A DNA stretch of 64,000 nt from Macquaria australasica (GCA_005408345.1 SEMN01000181.1:1-64000); one strand, 5' to 3'; positions 1 to 11,456 are shown, counted from the stretch's first letter. Program-made: numbers and translations. Notes: a model not told the origin generated them from the letters alone.

Positions 1-60
1 GGCTCCAAAGTTGGAAATTCAATTTCTACACATAGTGTAGCCAAAACCTTCCGCCTCTCT

Positions 61-330
61 CTCTGCTGCCTCGTATCACTCCGCTAAGCCCCTCCCACCA
101 AACCCACAACTTCGACTGGCAGCAGAAGGAGTCGGTTCCCCAGTGAAACTGTATCCCTCGTAGGGCTCGCTCTCCACGGCGTGAGCCTCACCGAGACCGC
201 GGTCCCTCCCGCCGTGACTTGGTTTCTCAAAGACGCCCCTCCAGCGCTTCGCGGCCGCAGAGCAGAGCGCCCCAGGCTTCAGAGGCAGCTGCAACGCCGT
301 CCAGCAGCACTGTCCCCCGTCAAAAGTTAT
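61..330. promoter_or_regulatory. CpG-rich island, possible promoter or first exon
   Basis: I count 22 CpG dinucleotides between 61 and 310, far denser than most of the AT-rich window, and the block includes a NotI-type GCGGCCGC at about 252. Methylated fish DNA loses CpG, so retention over 250 bp suggests an unmethylated promoter or first exon. A 95-codon frame on the minus strand (363 to 76) and shorter frames on the plus strand run through it, but GC-rich sequence has few stop codons by chance and I recognise no protein. Direction of transcription cannot be decided. It could also be a CpG-rich transposon fragment, since the 350 bp LTR at 61.8 kb is similarly CpG-rich, but the two do not look alike. 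Confidence 0.35.
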
Positions 331-1010
331 TCCCCACTGTTTGTCATCATGCCTCTTTGCCACTTGTCATTATGAGCGCCATGGCATTGAACGTAATGAG
401 CCTGAAGCTCCGTGTGGAGCCGGGACGTGTTGTTTTGTACTATACGCTGCTGTAGGCAAAGGAGGTGTTGGAAATGTATCACAAGTTTCAGGATTTTCCT
501 CCACTGAATCAGGTTTTCACCGTCTGAAGGAACGTGTACACACATCTGCTCTTGTAGTTTAGCCAACACGAACACACCGTCTCTCTGAAATAACCTGTGA
601 TTGGCTAAAGTCTACCGTCACGGGATAGATTCTCTGAAGCCTGAAAACAGAGGCAAGAGGGGGGGCTGAAGTAGAGGTCTGCTCTCAGACCACTTGAATT
701 ACAATATGCTGCACGGTTAATATGGCATTTTTGCCCAGTGACGCCAAAAGAAAGCTGCCTACCCCAGCTTTAAGAAAAAGTAAACAAGTCTTAGCAGTGA
801 AATGTACTATGTCATACACAGACCAAGCTTGTAAGTGCTTAAAGTAAAGAAAAGATGAGTGTTGTTTTGCTGTTGGATGAAAACCTTGTATTTCCAGTTT
901 CTTTTTCAAATGAAAAGTTGATTTTCTAAACAATAAAACACACCTTTGCATAATTTAACACACTTAGGGGGTTTGTTGCTATAAGTCTTTCTTGGTCTGT
1001 TATGCCCAGT
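331..1010. other. Noncoding stretch, nothing recognised
   Basis: AT-rich unique sequence. Short frames on both strands have no recognisable domain. An AATAAA-type hexamer lies near 931 but no transcript can be tied to it. Confidence 0.5.
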
Positions 1011-1585
1011 AATTAATAGTGGCTAATGTTAGCTAATGTTGGCAAACTTTAGATAGACATTGCTGTGTAACTGACATTACTGAGTCAGTTTGCTGACTTT
1101 ATAAATTCTTCTCTACTTGGGCTACTGCTATGCATTTGCCATTGTTCTATAATCATTACTTGTAGCCAGACACGGAGCGACATTACCATTCACATGTGGT
1201 CATGTTTCTGGCCACCCAACAAATCTAAATCCAATATTGACTCTCCTTTTAGTTCTGTTTTGGGCTCCACCAACTCTTGGGAACATATCTGATTCTTTAG
1301 CTTCTAGATTATCCATCTTTCTCCCCAAGTAGCTTGCTAACATCTGTCTGTCTGCCGTTTGGTGCTGGGCAGGTAGCATACAATGGGTTTATCAAAGCAT
1401 TTTTGCCAACAAACATGAAGAGAACAGAGTTTGCCCTGAAAAACCAAAACAATGAGCTAAAATAGGCTAAAAGCTTACCTATGAGACAGCTGCAAAGTCA
1501 GGTGATAATTCTCTGGTGGTTTGTCACTATAATCGACCCCTTTCAAATGATACAGTCATTAGAACTGTTGATTACTGTAGCTTTA
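1011..1585 (+). repeat. Dispersed repeat family A, copy 1
   Basis: This copy shares a long series of landmarks with copies at 5295-5650, 24365-24950, 30200-30740 and 48640-49120: a 'TTAGTTCTGTTTTGG' box, a 'CATCTGGCTCTTTAGCTGCTAGA'-like box, 'AAAACCAAAACAATGA', and a 3' part containing 'GATAATTCTCTGG' followed by 'GTTTGTCACTA'. All five copies in this window face the same way. Each is several hundred bp, diverged and without coding capacity. The class is unknown to me; no clear terminal repeat or poly(A) tail is visible. Multiplicity within one 64 kb window shows it is an abundant interspersed repeat. Confidence 0.75.
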
Positions 1586-1910
1586 ATTAGACTTCTTGAA
1601 TAAATGGACTTTCTGATCTTAATGTTGTTCATTTGTGATACAAAGTGTATATTTTGTGGCATTATAGTGCAGTCACATAGTTATTTCAGTTCACATTCAT
1701 CTTTGGACGCCATTGGAGCCAAGCAGTAATAATATGGCGACACGTTTCCAAACAAAGCGACGCAATAATTAATGTAAAAGGACTCTTCAGAGAAGTGCTT
1801 AACAATTAGATTCAAACGGCTGTTAATTATTGAGAAACTATGCTGTCAGACAGTGAATGGTGGGGATGTGGTTGATGTGGGTGCTCTCATTTATCTTACT
1901 GTCTGTCTTA
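1586..1910. other. Unique AT-rich stretch
   Basis: I see no gene, repeat or structured element in this interval beyond ordinary AT-rich sequence. Confidence 0.4.
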
Positions 1911-1962
1911 ACTGTGTGTATGTATATATATGTATATGTATGTATATATATATATATATAGT
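1911..1962. repeat. (TG/TA) compound microsatellite
   Basis: Alternating TGTA and TATA units form an impure dinucleotide tract, visible directly in the sequence. Confidence 0.9.
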
Positions 1963-1965
1963 AGT

Positions 1966-2465
1966 GTATAGTATATAGTTTAATAAGGCCACATATATCA
2001 CTCTTTATGACAGCGATATCAAATAAAGCAGCTAGAGCTGCACCACTGTGTTCTAGATTGATTGACTGGGCTTTATTGGAAAATCTTTTGTCAGCATGTT
2101 TCCACAGAGCATATTACAGGACCTGTGGGTATCCACATTGTTCCCAGTCTACTGTTATCACCAAGGTAAATCTATCCAGAGAGATGTCTGCCCACTTGTC
2201 TATAATGAATGGGCCACTAAAATATTTAAGGAGCCCTCCTGGTTAAAGTTTAATGCCTTACAGTGCACCTTCACATCTTGAAAGATGACTGTGGAAGTGT
2301 CAAACAGCCTTTGTGGATTGCTTTAAACTGCTGAGGAAAATGACTAAATCATGAACTAAGTGTTAATGTAATGTTTAAAGCTGCTCTTTTCCAGTTCCCA
2401 TCCTCACTGTTGTTTTAATGCTACATAAACAAAGGCAAAATGCCTTAGAAGAGCTAAAACAAGCT
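1966..2465. other. Unique stretch, nothing recognised
   Basis: Two overlapping short plus-strand frames lie between 2007 and 2281. They have no recognisable motif and no splice context, so they are treated as noncoding. Confidence 0.4.
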
Positions 2466-2469
2466 CAAA

Positions 2470-2910
2470 CTAGCCTCAGTGTGTTGTAGAGAGAGATCTG
2501 TGTGTATTTGGTATGCAGCAGCATTGCTGTTGTTGGCCACAGTGATATAAGAGCTCTGCAGCACATGGGGGCATGGCTGTTTTTAGTAGGCAGTAGTAAT
2601 TACAGCTGGAAATTGTCAGATGGTACATAAAAGTAGAGACATTCCAGCTAATTAAGAGTAACCTCATATAAGCGTTGTCATCCTGTGTGAAGAAGCCATA
2701 AATAGATCAGGCTTTTTATTCGCTCTTCTGCCACCACTGTTTGTGTTGAATTGATCTAATTGTAAAGTCTCTTTCATGGCAGCACTGCGGAGCGCAGCTG
2801 AGAGTGTCAGAGATCAAAGCAGCCTCGCTTTTCCCATAAATCTGCATGGAAGCAAATCCAGGCAGCTGGCAGTGCCATGCTAAATACACTAGCTGTACCT
2901 GTACGACACA
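2470..2910. promoter_or_regulatory. Candidate conserved noncoding element
   Basis: The block is non-repetitive and matches none of the repeat families seen elsewhere in the window. It is rich in homeodomain-type cores (AGTAATTACAG near 2597, AGCTAATTAAG near 2646) and E-box or nuclear-factor-like motifs such as CAGCTGGCAG near 2864. Frames on the minus strand (2476-2667, 2716-2916) look random. This texture is typical of fish developmental enhancers, but conservation cannot be shown from one sequence. Confidence 0.3.
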
Positions 2911-3149
2911 CCTCATGATGACAGGGATCCGGTCTCTGTTGGCTCTGCAGTCAGACTGGAGCTGTCATTTATTGGCTGTACTTGCATGCAGGGGATAATG
3001 TGATGGGCTTTGCTGTTTATTACAGTTCAATGTCACAGACCAAGCTATCGGCTTCAAATGAAAGTTAACATCATGAGGTATCATCACTCTGCTCTTTGAT
3101 AGAAAAACTCTGATCTCTAATGCTGGATTTCATGCTTACATTATAGTAG

Positions 3150-3350
3150 TCCTGAAACGAGAAGATGATTAATCAATTAATCAATCAGTAGAAATTTAAT
3201 CAACAACAATGTTGGTAATCGATTCACTTTCACCAGTTCCTGCTTCTCAAATGTGAGAACTCACCGCCTCTGTCTGTTTTATATCATTGTAAATTGAATG
3301 TCCTTGAATTTGTTGATTGCTGGTCTGGGACACTTTGAAGACGTCACCTC
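3150..3350 (-). repeat. Teleost CGATTAAT palindromic element, fragment
   Basis: It contains 'GATTAATCAATTAATCAATC', a 'CCTGCTTCTCAAATGTGAG' box, then 'TTTTATATCATTGTAAATTGAAT' and a 'TGGTCTGGGAC' box. These same boxes recur in order at 8590-8915, 8958-9254 and, reversed, at 23310-23697, 32805-32980 and 55690-56395. From memory the family is one of the commonest short nonautonomous DNA-transposon-like repeats in fish, with inverted ends reading GGCTGCAAC at both sides. This copy lacks clear ends. Confidence 0.7.
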
Positions 3351-3357
3351 AGCAATG

Positions 3358-3622
3358 GTCTTGTATAGCCAGACTTTACTCCACACTTGGTTTAAGCGCT
3401 GCACCAGCGCTGGAGAAAGGTCTGTCTGAACCTGTTATCATTCTTGTATAGGGGAAAAAAGGCTCTGGCTTGTTTGTATATCTTTAAACCAATCACATTC
3501 ATCTTGGGCATTGCTAAGCCTAGGATGCAGCAACGGTGCCCTTGCAAAACAGTGTAAACGGTAACACACAGATAGTCGGCCAATTGGAGGCTTATACCCA
3601 CAGCCTACTTCCTGTGAGTCAA
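3358..3622 (+). repeat. Dispersed repeat family C, copy 1
   Basis: Shared boxes with the inverted copy at 12366-12560 are 'TCCACACTTGGTTTA', 'CCAATCACA', 'CATCTTGGGC', 'TAACACACAGATAG' and the 3' end 'CCCACAGCCTACTTCCTGTG'. Copy 1 is longer because of an extra segment near 3420-3475. It contains no coding sequence. It directly abuts the preceding CGATTAAT fragment, suggesting nested or clustered insertion. Confidence 0.75.
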
Positions 3623-5294
3623 ACTACCTCAGCAGTGGTGATGGCACATAATTGTGGCCATGGGCCCATTCTAAGTAGAGCTCTAGGTGGAGCTGATGGA
3701 GATCTTTCACTATTTTCTGACATTTTACAGACTAAATGATGAAGTCAGTTGTAGATATGAGTATAACTTTGTGGCTACTGCTCAGAGTTGCCATATTTTC
3801 GTCTGTTGTGGTTACTGGAAACAGTTCTCAGCTTCGCCTGTGTGTTTGTCTTTTATCTGTAAAAGTTACAAACAGATTAGACCCCTGCTTGATTAAATTT
3901 TGCAGCTAATCTCGGTTTTCTACTATCTGATGATTGTCCCTGGCTGTGATGCTGCTCTCAGGTGCTGGTGGGGAACGCCTGACATTTGGGACTTCCAAGT
4001 TGGCTGCTCACTGAGGCTTTGCAAGTTTGCAATCTCCAAAAGGCCAAACTATATATTAATGTGAAAAAGGTTACTATCTGCATACTCTGCTTTGCATCAT
4101 TGTCCGATACCATGGTAACCTCAAGCTTGGGGCATATTGACTGTACCGTATCTCCTTTTTCTTAGAGAGGGTGGATGTAAACAGTGCAGATCTTGATTTC
4201 TAAAATAGAATTTGCATTGGAGAATGGCAGGAATGAGTTGAGACGAAGCCAGTGTTTATAGCGAATGATATATGGCTCTGCCCACTGATTCAAATCCTTA
4301 TCACACTCAAAGATCTTGCAGAAATAAATTGATTTTGTCAGCATAAAATCACAGAGAAGCACACTTGTGTACTAACTTATTTTGGCACAGGAACATGGGT
4401 CCTATCAAATCCTTGTGTATGTGAAGGAATGTAGAAGACTGATGCCTTACCACTGCTGAGTAGCTGTAGGGCAGTTTTCTTTGGGCCTGATCCAAAATCT
4501 TGCTCTGCATACAAAACACTTTACATAAAAGAAATACTGTGAAATCTGAGTGGAGTGTGGGAGCATGCGTAGATGACCTGCCCAGACTGACATAAGGAGT
4601 GTTTTCTGTTTCTATGGCTCCTGAAGAACAGTGGCCTGACAACCCAATAACATACTACCTTTAGAAAACACAATGAAGTAAGACGACAACAAATCACATT
4701 TTGTTTAACTGTAAATCAAATGAACAGGAGGAGGAGGTAGCTGTAATCTTTTCACTACTGCAGCTTTTTCCCATAAAAAAAAAATCTCACAAAGCACTCA
4801 GTAATGCTTATAAAGCGCAATTTATAGTTTCTGCATTTGCATCGGACCATATGCGCCAATGGGCATATGTGAACACGTCTGTCACACAGTGAGCATAAAC
4901 AGATTCACGTGTGTGTCCACTCATTGTCCAAATTCAGACACGGCTGTTTTTGGACTATATCTGTGCCTTAAGGCTCACTGCTCTAAGTTCACATTAATAA
5001 CTAAAGGCAACCTACATGAGTGAATCAACATTCTTATCAACTCAGAGGTTTACTTGCCTGGATTATGTCAGCTGGACCGTCAGAGGACACTGTTTGGAGA
5101 GATCTTAGTGAGTAAATGGAAATGACACCCTTGGGTCTGAGAATATCGAATGAAACTTCAGAATATGGATTGTAAATATTTGCTCCTATCAGGTGTGTAT
5201 TTTAATGTGTATGCTGTGAATTAGCCTTTGCTTTATTGATTGACATTATATACGGGCATTGTTATCCAACTTGAAAAGAAATATAATGACTGGA
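3623..5294. other. Long noncoding stretch, nothing recognised
   Basis: About 1.7 kb of AT-rich sequence. Open frames at 4162-4362, 4349-4642 and 4701-4892 are short and domain-free. I see no microsatellite and no repeat shared with the rest of the window. Confidence 0.4.
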
Positions 5295-5650
5295 CTGGAC
5301 CTTTATCTAAACTTGCAATAACTGATTTTTTTCTTGGCCAAGTGGGGGCAGCAGGAACAAGTTGTGAACACAACATTGACATATCATCACCGTAAATTGT
5401 TTCTCTCTGCTGTTCGCTGCTGAACAGGTAGTGTACAGTGGGTTTTTACAGCATTTACTCTTAACAAATGATGCTGTGAGAGCGCTGAGAGTGAACCAGA
5501 ACAGTAAAGTTGCAGCTGTACAGATAAACAATGAGCTGAAACTCACTATAATGCTCCATAAAGCTGAGGGGAGCTGCAGATTCAGCTGATAATTCTCTGG
5601 AGGTTCATCACTACGAGCGACCAGCTTCACACAGCTTCACACAGCTGTCT
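5295..5650 (+). repeat. Dispersed repeat family A, copy 2 (3' part)
   Basis: It carries 'ACAGGTAGTGTACAGTGGG', 'GAACCAGAACAG', 'AACAATGAGCTGAAA' and 'GATAATTCTCTGG', followed by 'GGTTCATCACTACGAGCGAC', as in the other family A copies. The very end has a short local tandem of 'AGCTTCACAC' at about 5625-5645. The 5' portion of the family is missing or too diverged to see. Confidence 0.65.
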
Positions 5651-5811
5651 GTATGGTCTGAAAGGGTTTGGACTTTACTGTTATGGAGCGTTTTGTGCCT
5701 GCAGGACATGGCTGGGCTGAGTCAGGGCATCATAGTGAAAATACACTATGCAACCTCCTAGCTCTGCAGTTTTCTCTGGCCTCATTTGCGTTCAGAGACA
5801 TGATGTAGTGC

Positions 5812-5839
5812 GATGGATGGATGGATGGATAGATAGATA
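5812..5839. repeat. (GATG)n/(GATA)n microsatellite
   Basis: Tetranucleotide GGAT units switch to AGAT units at the 3' end. Seen directly. Confidence 0.9.
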
Positions 5840-6324
5840 CACCATCATTGCCCTTTTGAGCTGCTTGTGTCTTCTGATTTACACTATTTCAGAGGAATCC
5901 GTTATGCCTAATTAATGTTTTGTTAACCTTCTTCATTTCTACATCATCAGCCACAATATGATCATTTGTTTTGAAGCACACTCTTAAAAGGCTGTACTGG
6001 GTAGAGTACAGCAGTCAGTAGATGAGAGGAACAGTGTGGTTCCACTGACATTTTGCTTCACCTTTCATCTTGTTTGTGGCATCACTGAACACACTTGCCA
6101 CTCAAAAGTACTTCAAAGACCGGATGAGACCAGTGAGGCTGCTGTTCTTTCTGCCCAAGGCAATGAAACCAGTGAAATAAGCTGGAAGCTGCTGTATCTC
6201 TGCTTAGGACAGGTTTTTGTGGAACATTTTTAGCCACTTAGCAAACTTGAAAATGAAACATCAACCTAACCTGCACTGTAATAGTCTGCTGTGCAGCCTG
6301 TGTGTATTCCAGCTGAGTGTACAT

Positions 6325-6692
6325 TATTCAAATACTGTGCTTAAATACACTTAAATATTAATGCTGCTATATACTAATACTCCACTTTTTGCTTCACTAC
6401 ATTTAGCTAGCAGCTATAGTTACTTGCTTACTAGATTATGATTTTACATACAAAAGCTATGATCAAATATAGAAGAAAGCTAAAAAACTACAGCAGTAAA
6501 CATAACAGCTGAAGAGATCCTGACTATAGTGGGAATCAGTGCTAACGTTGGCAAGCTAGACGAACTAGCATAATGACATAATGACTGCAACATTATGTAA
6601 CAGAATAATGAGTACTTTTTACTGATATATTTTACTGATAATAAGGTTGTACCTTTACTAAAGTAAAGGATCTGAGTACTTCTTCCATCACT
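6325..6692. repeat. MITE-like repeat family G, copy 1
   Basis: The right end reads 'GGATCTGAGTACTTCTTCCA' before TCACTG, the diagnostic terminus of a very common teleost element whose left end is its reverse complement. Internally it shares 'CTACATTTAGCTAGCAGCTA' and 'GATTTTACATACAAAAG' with copy 2 at 21233-21472. The left terminus is degraded. It does not encode protein. A short insertion-like segment at about 6480-6600 is absent from copy 2. Confidence 0.7.
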
Positions 6693-7397
6693 GATAGTTG
6701 GTGTGTGTTAAGTTAAATCATTTAAAAATTGGATGTCTGTTGAGGATTTTGATATATATACTCTAAGTTACCCTTTATAAAAACATTAAGATGGTCAAGT
6801 GTGGTATTTTCTATGTTTTTCTAAAAAGCAAGGACAGAAGAGTTCTAAGTAAATTATTTCAATTGGGAAGACACAACAAAAAAAGATGATGTTGCTTTGA
6901 TCAGTTAATTGACCATGCAGTTAGAATAGCTCCGTGTACAGTAGATTTGTGTTTGATCCAGTGCTTATGCAATGTGCAAAAAAAAAAAGCTGTACTCTAT
7001 AGGTCAACTGGACTTTTGTGGCCAATATTTTAAAAGAATTAAAATTTGATAACAGTGAATATTCTTTTCTGTCTGTGTGTTTTTACAGAAACACATGGCA
7101 TTAACAAATCGTTGAGCTGCGGATCCCTCAAATGTGTTCGTTAAAGATGTGTGATAAAAATGTCTGGGGATATTTTACAGTTGAACAATAAACTTTATTA
7201 TGAAAGATAACAGTAACAGTAAATAGAAGACAGCAGGGAATGAAATTAGCACCTGCCACCTGTCAAATACAGGCTAAATGTTGGCTGTGGCAGGTAAAGG
7301 TTTCAAGTCAACTGCCGCCATGACAGATAGCTTTTTCTTATATTAACAAATCTTATTTTTAAAAGGCATTTCTTCAGTTAAGAACAGTCAGGGACAG

Positions 7398-7432
7398 TCA
7401 AGTCCCATTGAGATCAAGATCTCATTTCAAGT
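7398..7432. repeat. Fragment of CCATTGAGATCAAGATCTC repeat
   Basis: A 35 bp segment with 'AGTCCCATTGAGATCAAGAT' resembles the part of the common teleost 'CTTTATTTAACCAGGT' repeat that is better preserved at 11656-11738. Confidence 0.5.
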
Positions 7433-7438
7433 ATGTAC

Positions 7439-7462
7439 AATCAATCAATCAATCAATCAATT
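7439..7462. repeat. (CAAT)n microsatellite
   Basis: About six tandem CAAT units, seen directly. Confidence 0.9.
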
Positions 7463-7613
7463 GTGATCATTACAATAATACCATAGTAATAACACAATAA
7501 TGATAATAAAGATTTAAGTGCTTTAAGAGTGTTTAAAGAGTTAAAGTTAGCCTGTATGGCTAAATCTGGCATGTTTACATGATATACCTATGTGCCCATG
7601 TCAATTAATGTGC

Positions 7614-7680
7614 ATTCAATTCAGTTTTATTTATATAGCGCCATATCATAACAAAGTTATCTCAGGGCACTTATTGGGCA
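7614..7680 (+). repeat. Teleost TTTATTTATATAGCGCC repeat fragment
   Basis: The sequence begins 'ATTCAATTCAGTTTTATTTA' and continues through TATAGCGCC to 'ATCTCAGGGCACTT'. From memory this is a very abundant fish interspersed repeat. It is followed immediately by an (AAAC)n tract. Confidence 0.75.
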
Positions 7681-7692
7681 TTGTCCCTTCTT

Positions 7693-7731
7693 AAACAAAC
7701 AAACAAACAAACAAACAAACAAACAAACAAA
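7693..7731. repeat. (AAAC)n microsatellite
   Basis: About nine AAAC units immediately after the TATAGCGCC repeat. This position would suit a retroposon tail. Confidence 0.9.
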
Positions 7732-8363
7732 ACAATCACAGCTAAAATGATTTTGACTAGATTTCTGAATTATATATGATATTATACTGTTGACCTGCTG
7801 ATATATCAGTTGCACTCAGTTACAGTATTAATTGCAATTGATTAATGCCATCATTTATTTGAAGAGCATTTGTGGTAAAATAAACTGAACACTGTGTGTC
7901 ACTGATATTTCGCAGCAGCGTCTCACATGAGGTGAGGCCCACTGACAGCGAGCGTTTCTTCTCAGTGTCAGTCTTTAGGCCAGCAGTCCACTAGAGGGAG
8001 CACAGCTGTAAGACTACTGTGCTCCTCAGAGCAGATTAATCCTCAGTCCATATGACTGGGAGGCTGCAGTGGTTGATGGAGATAAACACTGACTGGCTGA
8101 ATGAAGACTGCCTCAGACGTTAACAGTGTCATCATGCTTCAAGAGGTTTTCCATCACACCTTTAATAGTTCATGACTAACACAAACACAGATATTCTCTC
8201 AATTTATCACCTACATGGAAATTGTATCTCCATTATGGCAAAAGTGAGATTTCTACCCTACTTCCTGTTTATGAAGGAATAAGTAAGCATATTTTTTATT
8301 TCACTTCTGACGTTGAATAGATGCCACTTTTACTTTGTTAAAACAGATCCTAACTGATAAATG

Positions 8364-8482
8364 TATTTATTTTATTTATTTAATTGCTTCATTGAACAGG
8401 GACAGAACACATTAATAAACATTGCTGTAAATGTGCCAGAGCTAGTCAACAGGCTATTTTTCATCAGTAGTCCCTGGACAGA
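8364..8482 (+). repeat. Teleost TTGAACAGGGACAG repeat fragment
   Basis: It contains 'CATTGAACAGGGACAGAACA', 'CATTAATAAACATT' and a 3' part reading 'CATCAGTAGTCCCTGGACAG'. These boxes in this order are familiar from a frequent teleost interspersed repeat. Confidence 0.6.
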
Positions 8483-8589
8483 TGTCACAAAGTCAGACTA
8501 AAAACAGAATATAAGAATACATACATCAGTTCTAAATTGTTCTCTCTCTTTTAATATGGGTTGATATTGAAGTTTCAAAAGTATAATTT

Positions 8590-8915
8590 GCATTAATGTT
8601 AAAACAATTAGTTGAATAATAAATTAATGGATAAACGCAGCAACTATTTTGGTAACTAATGAATCGTTTAAGGAAAATATACATTTTTGGTTCCAGCTTC
8701 TCAAATGTGAGTGTTATCTGCCTTTCTCTGTTTTATCTCATTGTAAACTGAATACTTTGGGGGTTTGGACTGCTGGTTGGATTAGTTGCTACTTTGTGAT
8801 GAGCAGCTCTTGCTATTTTCTCACATTTGATAGACAAAATAATAATTGATCAATAGAAAAAATAATCTACAGATGAATTGATAATGAAAATAACTGAGTT
8901 ACAGCCCTTGAAGGC
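8590..8915 (-). repeat. CGATTAAT palindromic element, copy 2
   Basis: It runs from a degraded left end near 'CAATTAGTTGAATAATAAAT' through 'GGTTCCAGCTTCTCAAATGT', 'TTTTATCTCATTGTAAACTG', 'GGGTTTGGACTGCTGGTTGG' and 'GATCAATAGAAAAAATAATC' to 'GAAAATAACTGAGTTACAGC', followed by CCT. The right end is the recognisable reverse of the family's GGGCTGTAACT start. It is noncoding and lies head-to-tail with the next copy. Confidence 0.8.
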
Positions 8916-8957
8916 GAATAACATTTAAGTGCAGGGCTAGAGGAAAATCTGATTAGG

Positions 8958-9254
8958 ATTAGAGCTGAAACGACTAATCGATTAGTCAAACAACAGAAAA
9001 ATGCATCTGCAAGTATCTTGATAATTAATTAATGGTTTCAATTATTTCTTAAGCAAAAGCTCACTGGTTCCAACCTCTGAAATGTCAATATTTCCTGGTT
9101 TTATTAATCTTCTATGATAGTTAACTGAATATCTTGGGTTTTGGACTGTTGGTCGGACAAAACAAGAGATTTAAAATTATACAGTTCATCTATTAATTGA
9201 GAAAATAATCAGTAGATTTCTCAGTAATGAAAATAACGGTTAGATGTAGCCCTA
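8958..9254 (-). repeat. CGATTAAT palindromic element, copy 3
   Basis: The left end reads 'AGAGCTGAAACGACTAATCG' and the right end 'TGAAAATAACGGTTAGATGT', then AGCCCT. Internal boxes repeat those of copy 2 in the same order and orientation, only 43 bp downstream. Both termini are recognisable, so this is the most complete copy of the family in the window. The spacing suggests either tandem insertion or a local duplication. Confidence 0.8.
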
Positions 9255-9584
9255 ATTAGGATTGAAATAAAAAATTCTAAATAAAATAGTTCTTTGGAAT
9301 TGAAGGTGATTGATGCAATTTTGCCTTCTATACTACATGAAATGTGTCACGGATGCTCCTATGTGAGGTTTTTTTCATCTACCTGTGTGTGACAGTGTCA
9401 AGACAGGCTATAAAGAGCAGTTGGGAGAATCACCAAGAGCTTTGTAGTAAGCTTCCGTCTTCAGTCAGAGAGGTCTTCAGGAAAAAAGTTCAGTCCTCTG
9501 AGTTGGGGCTGAAGCTGAGGGAGATAGCCATCAGTCAGTGTCTAATGTGAGCCACGTGAGGACATAATGTACAGGACACCCTCC

Positions 9585-9870
9585 TCTTTCCACTCATCAC
9601 TCAGACCTCAGCTGGCTCCTCGTGGCCTCCCAATAGCTGCAATTACACGGGCAGTGGTCCCCCGGGTGGCGGCGGGCTGGTGGGGGCTGTTAGGGCCGAG
9701 CAGGGACGCCGCGGGCCATCTTTATTGGTTTCCTGAGCTCAAAGTGTAGAAGTGATGATAAGACCAGTGCTGGCCGTTGATCACTCGCTGCCATCTCTGC
9801 GGGGAGAGGGTCTTATTCTTAGTGGGGAATTAACACAGCATCCAGGCACAGCAGGTGAGGAGGGACAAAC
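9585..9870. promoter_or_regulatory. Candidate conserved noncoding element, GC-rich core
   Basis: This unique block contains 'CAATAGCTGCAATTACACGG', a GC-rich core around 9655-9715 and 'AAGTGATGATAAGACCAGTG', then 'GTTGATCACTCGCTGCCATC'. It ends near a possible donor CAG|GTGAGG at 9855. A 60-codon frame through it lacks protein-like features. The mix of homeodomain-like and GC-rich motifs and the absence of repeats suggest an enhancer or cryptic exon. Confidence 0.3.
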
Positions 9871-11455
9871 CCCCTATCTGACAGGAAACACTGTATGATG
9901 CAGGAGAGCGAGCCTTTAATGAACTCTGAGGAGAGCAGGTCAGGGTGAGGTGCCGCCCTCAGATGATGCCACCAATGTGTCTTCCTCACTCACATGTTCC
10001 CAGTAATGCCTGTAAAGCTTTGCCTTGGATCCAGAGGGAGCAAGGCATCAAACTCTTATCTTGATCATGTGCAAATTTCTGACCCCCAATCAACTCACCA
10101 ACAAGCTGTCTCTTCAGTGCCTGCCTAAGACCTGAATCTGTTGAGAAAATGTAGGCCACATGGTAAACTGTTAAATTTCCATGAGGATAAACAAGATAAT
10201 GGGATCTGTTCTGCCAACTGAGTCAGCAGAACAGTATGGCTGCTGGTGGAGGTTTTGTTGCCTCCGCTGGTTTTCTTGAGGAAATCCAAACCACTGTATT
10301 TTTCCAATAATCATTTCCTGCTGGAGTGGGAAGGAAACATGTTCTACAAACGGGACTAGCATGTAAGTGCATGATGTATGGGAAGAAGAACATTACATTA
10401 GTATGCTATATTCTTCTTTTTCTGTCCCCGGATGAGATTGGGAAAAAGCTCAAATTTAGAAGCAGTGAAACTGCAGTTAAAGTAAATGTAATAATTCCAA
10501 CTGTCAGACTTTTTCTTGAAGCCTCTCCCTGACATTGACATCTCTTCAAATGTGCTTTCTCGAGGGAACTGTCTCAAACTGCTCATCAGCAACACCCCAA
10601 CCATTGGCCCAGCGGAGGATTGAATTTAAATGTTAAATTTAAGTTTTTTGGACCGCTGTAAGAGGCTCGCACTCTTTGCCCCAAATGACACAGTTCTTGC
10701 TGGAGTCTGTAACTCCTAAATCTCTACAACAGAGGTGGTGAGTAAGATGTAGGTAAGCAATAGTCATAATAAACAAACTTTTGAGACCAAGACGTAGGTC
10801 GGAATTTCCCTCCAACTAAACAGATATTTGACCCCCTGCACTACATTAACACTGTGTGGTTTCCCTGAATTTATAGTGTATCTTGGGAGTCATTATCTTT
10901 ATTACAAAATGAATACAGTCATAGTGCTGGTGGTTAGTTTGTGACTAGTTGTACCATCGGGTGTGTTGATTCCCAGGCCTAAGCCAGTTAAAGCCTGTGT
11001 ATTAAAGCAAAGCTCAGCTGGAGTGAAGGGCTTGTCCCTCCCCAGGTGCCAAATGAATTCTACAGTTATTACCATAACGCTCTCCTCCAGCTCATTTAGC
11101 TCCGGCACACAGCTGGGTACAGGAAGAGCTGCACCTCGTACAGCCAATAAAACAGCTCCTACTTTACATCCATGACTACTGAAGCTTAACATCATGTCAC
11201 AATATGTCAGGTAACAAATTTTTAATCATCATCTTTTCTGATTGATACCTTGATGGGAGTTCCCATAATGTGGCTCAAACAACAGGAATGAAGCATGTAA
11301 TTAAGGATCATTCCTGACATGGGGTTTCCTTTGTGGTAAAGAGGTGATCAGGCATGGATGACGTCTCACTCTGCCTGCGTGCAGACCCGGGGCTCTAGAG
11401 AACCACATGATAGATGGTCTCCCATTTGGCTCCACCGTCTGCTCAATAATGTGCT
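9871..11455. other. Noncoding stretch
   Basis: About 1.6 kb without a recognised gene or repeat. Frames at 10125-10362, 10326-10604 and 10902-11195 overlap one another on both strands, the pattern of chance frames. Confidence 0.4.
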
Positions 11456-11456
11456 G

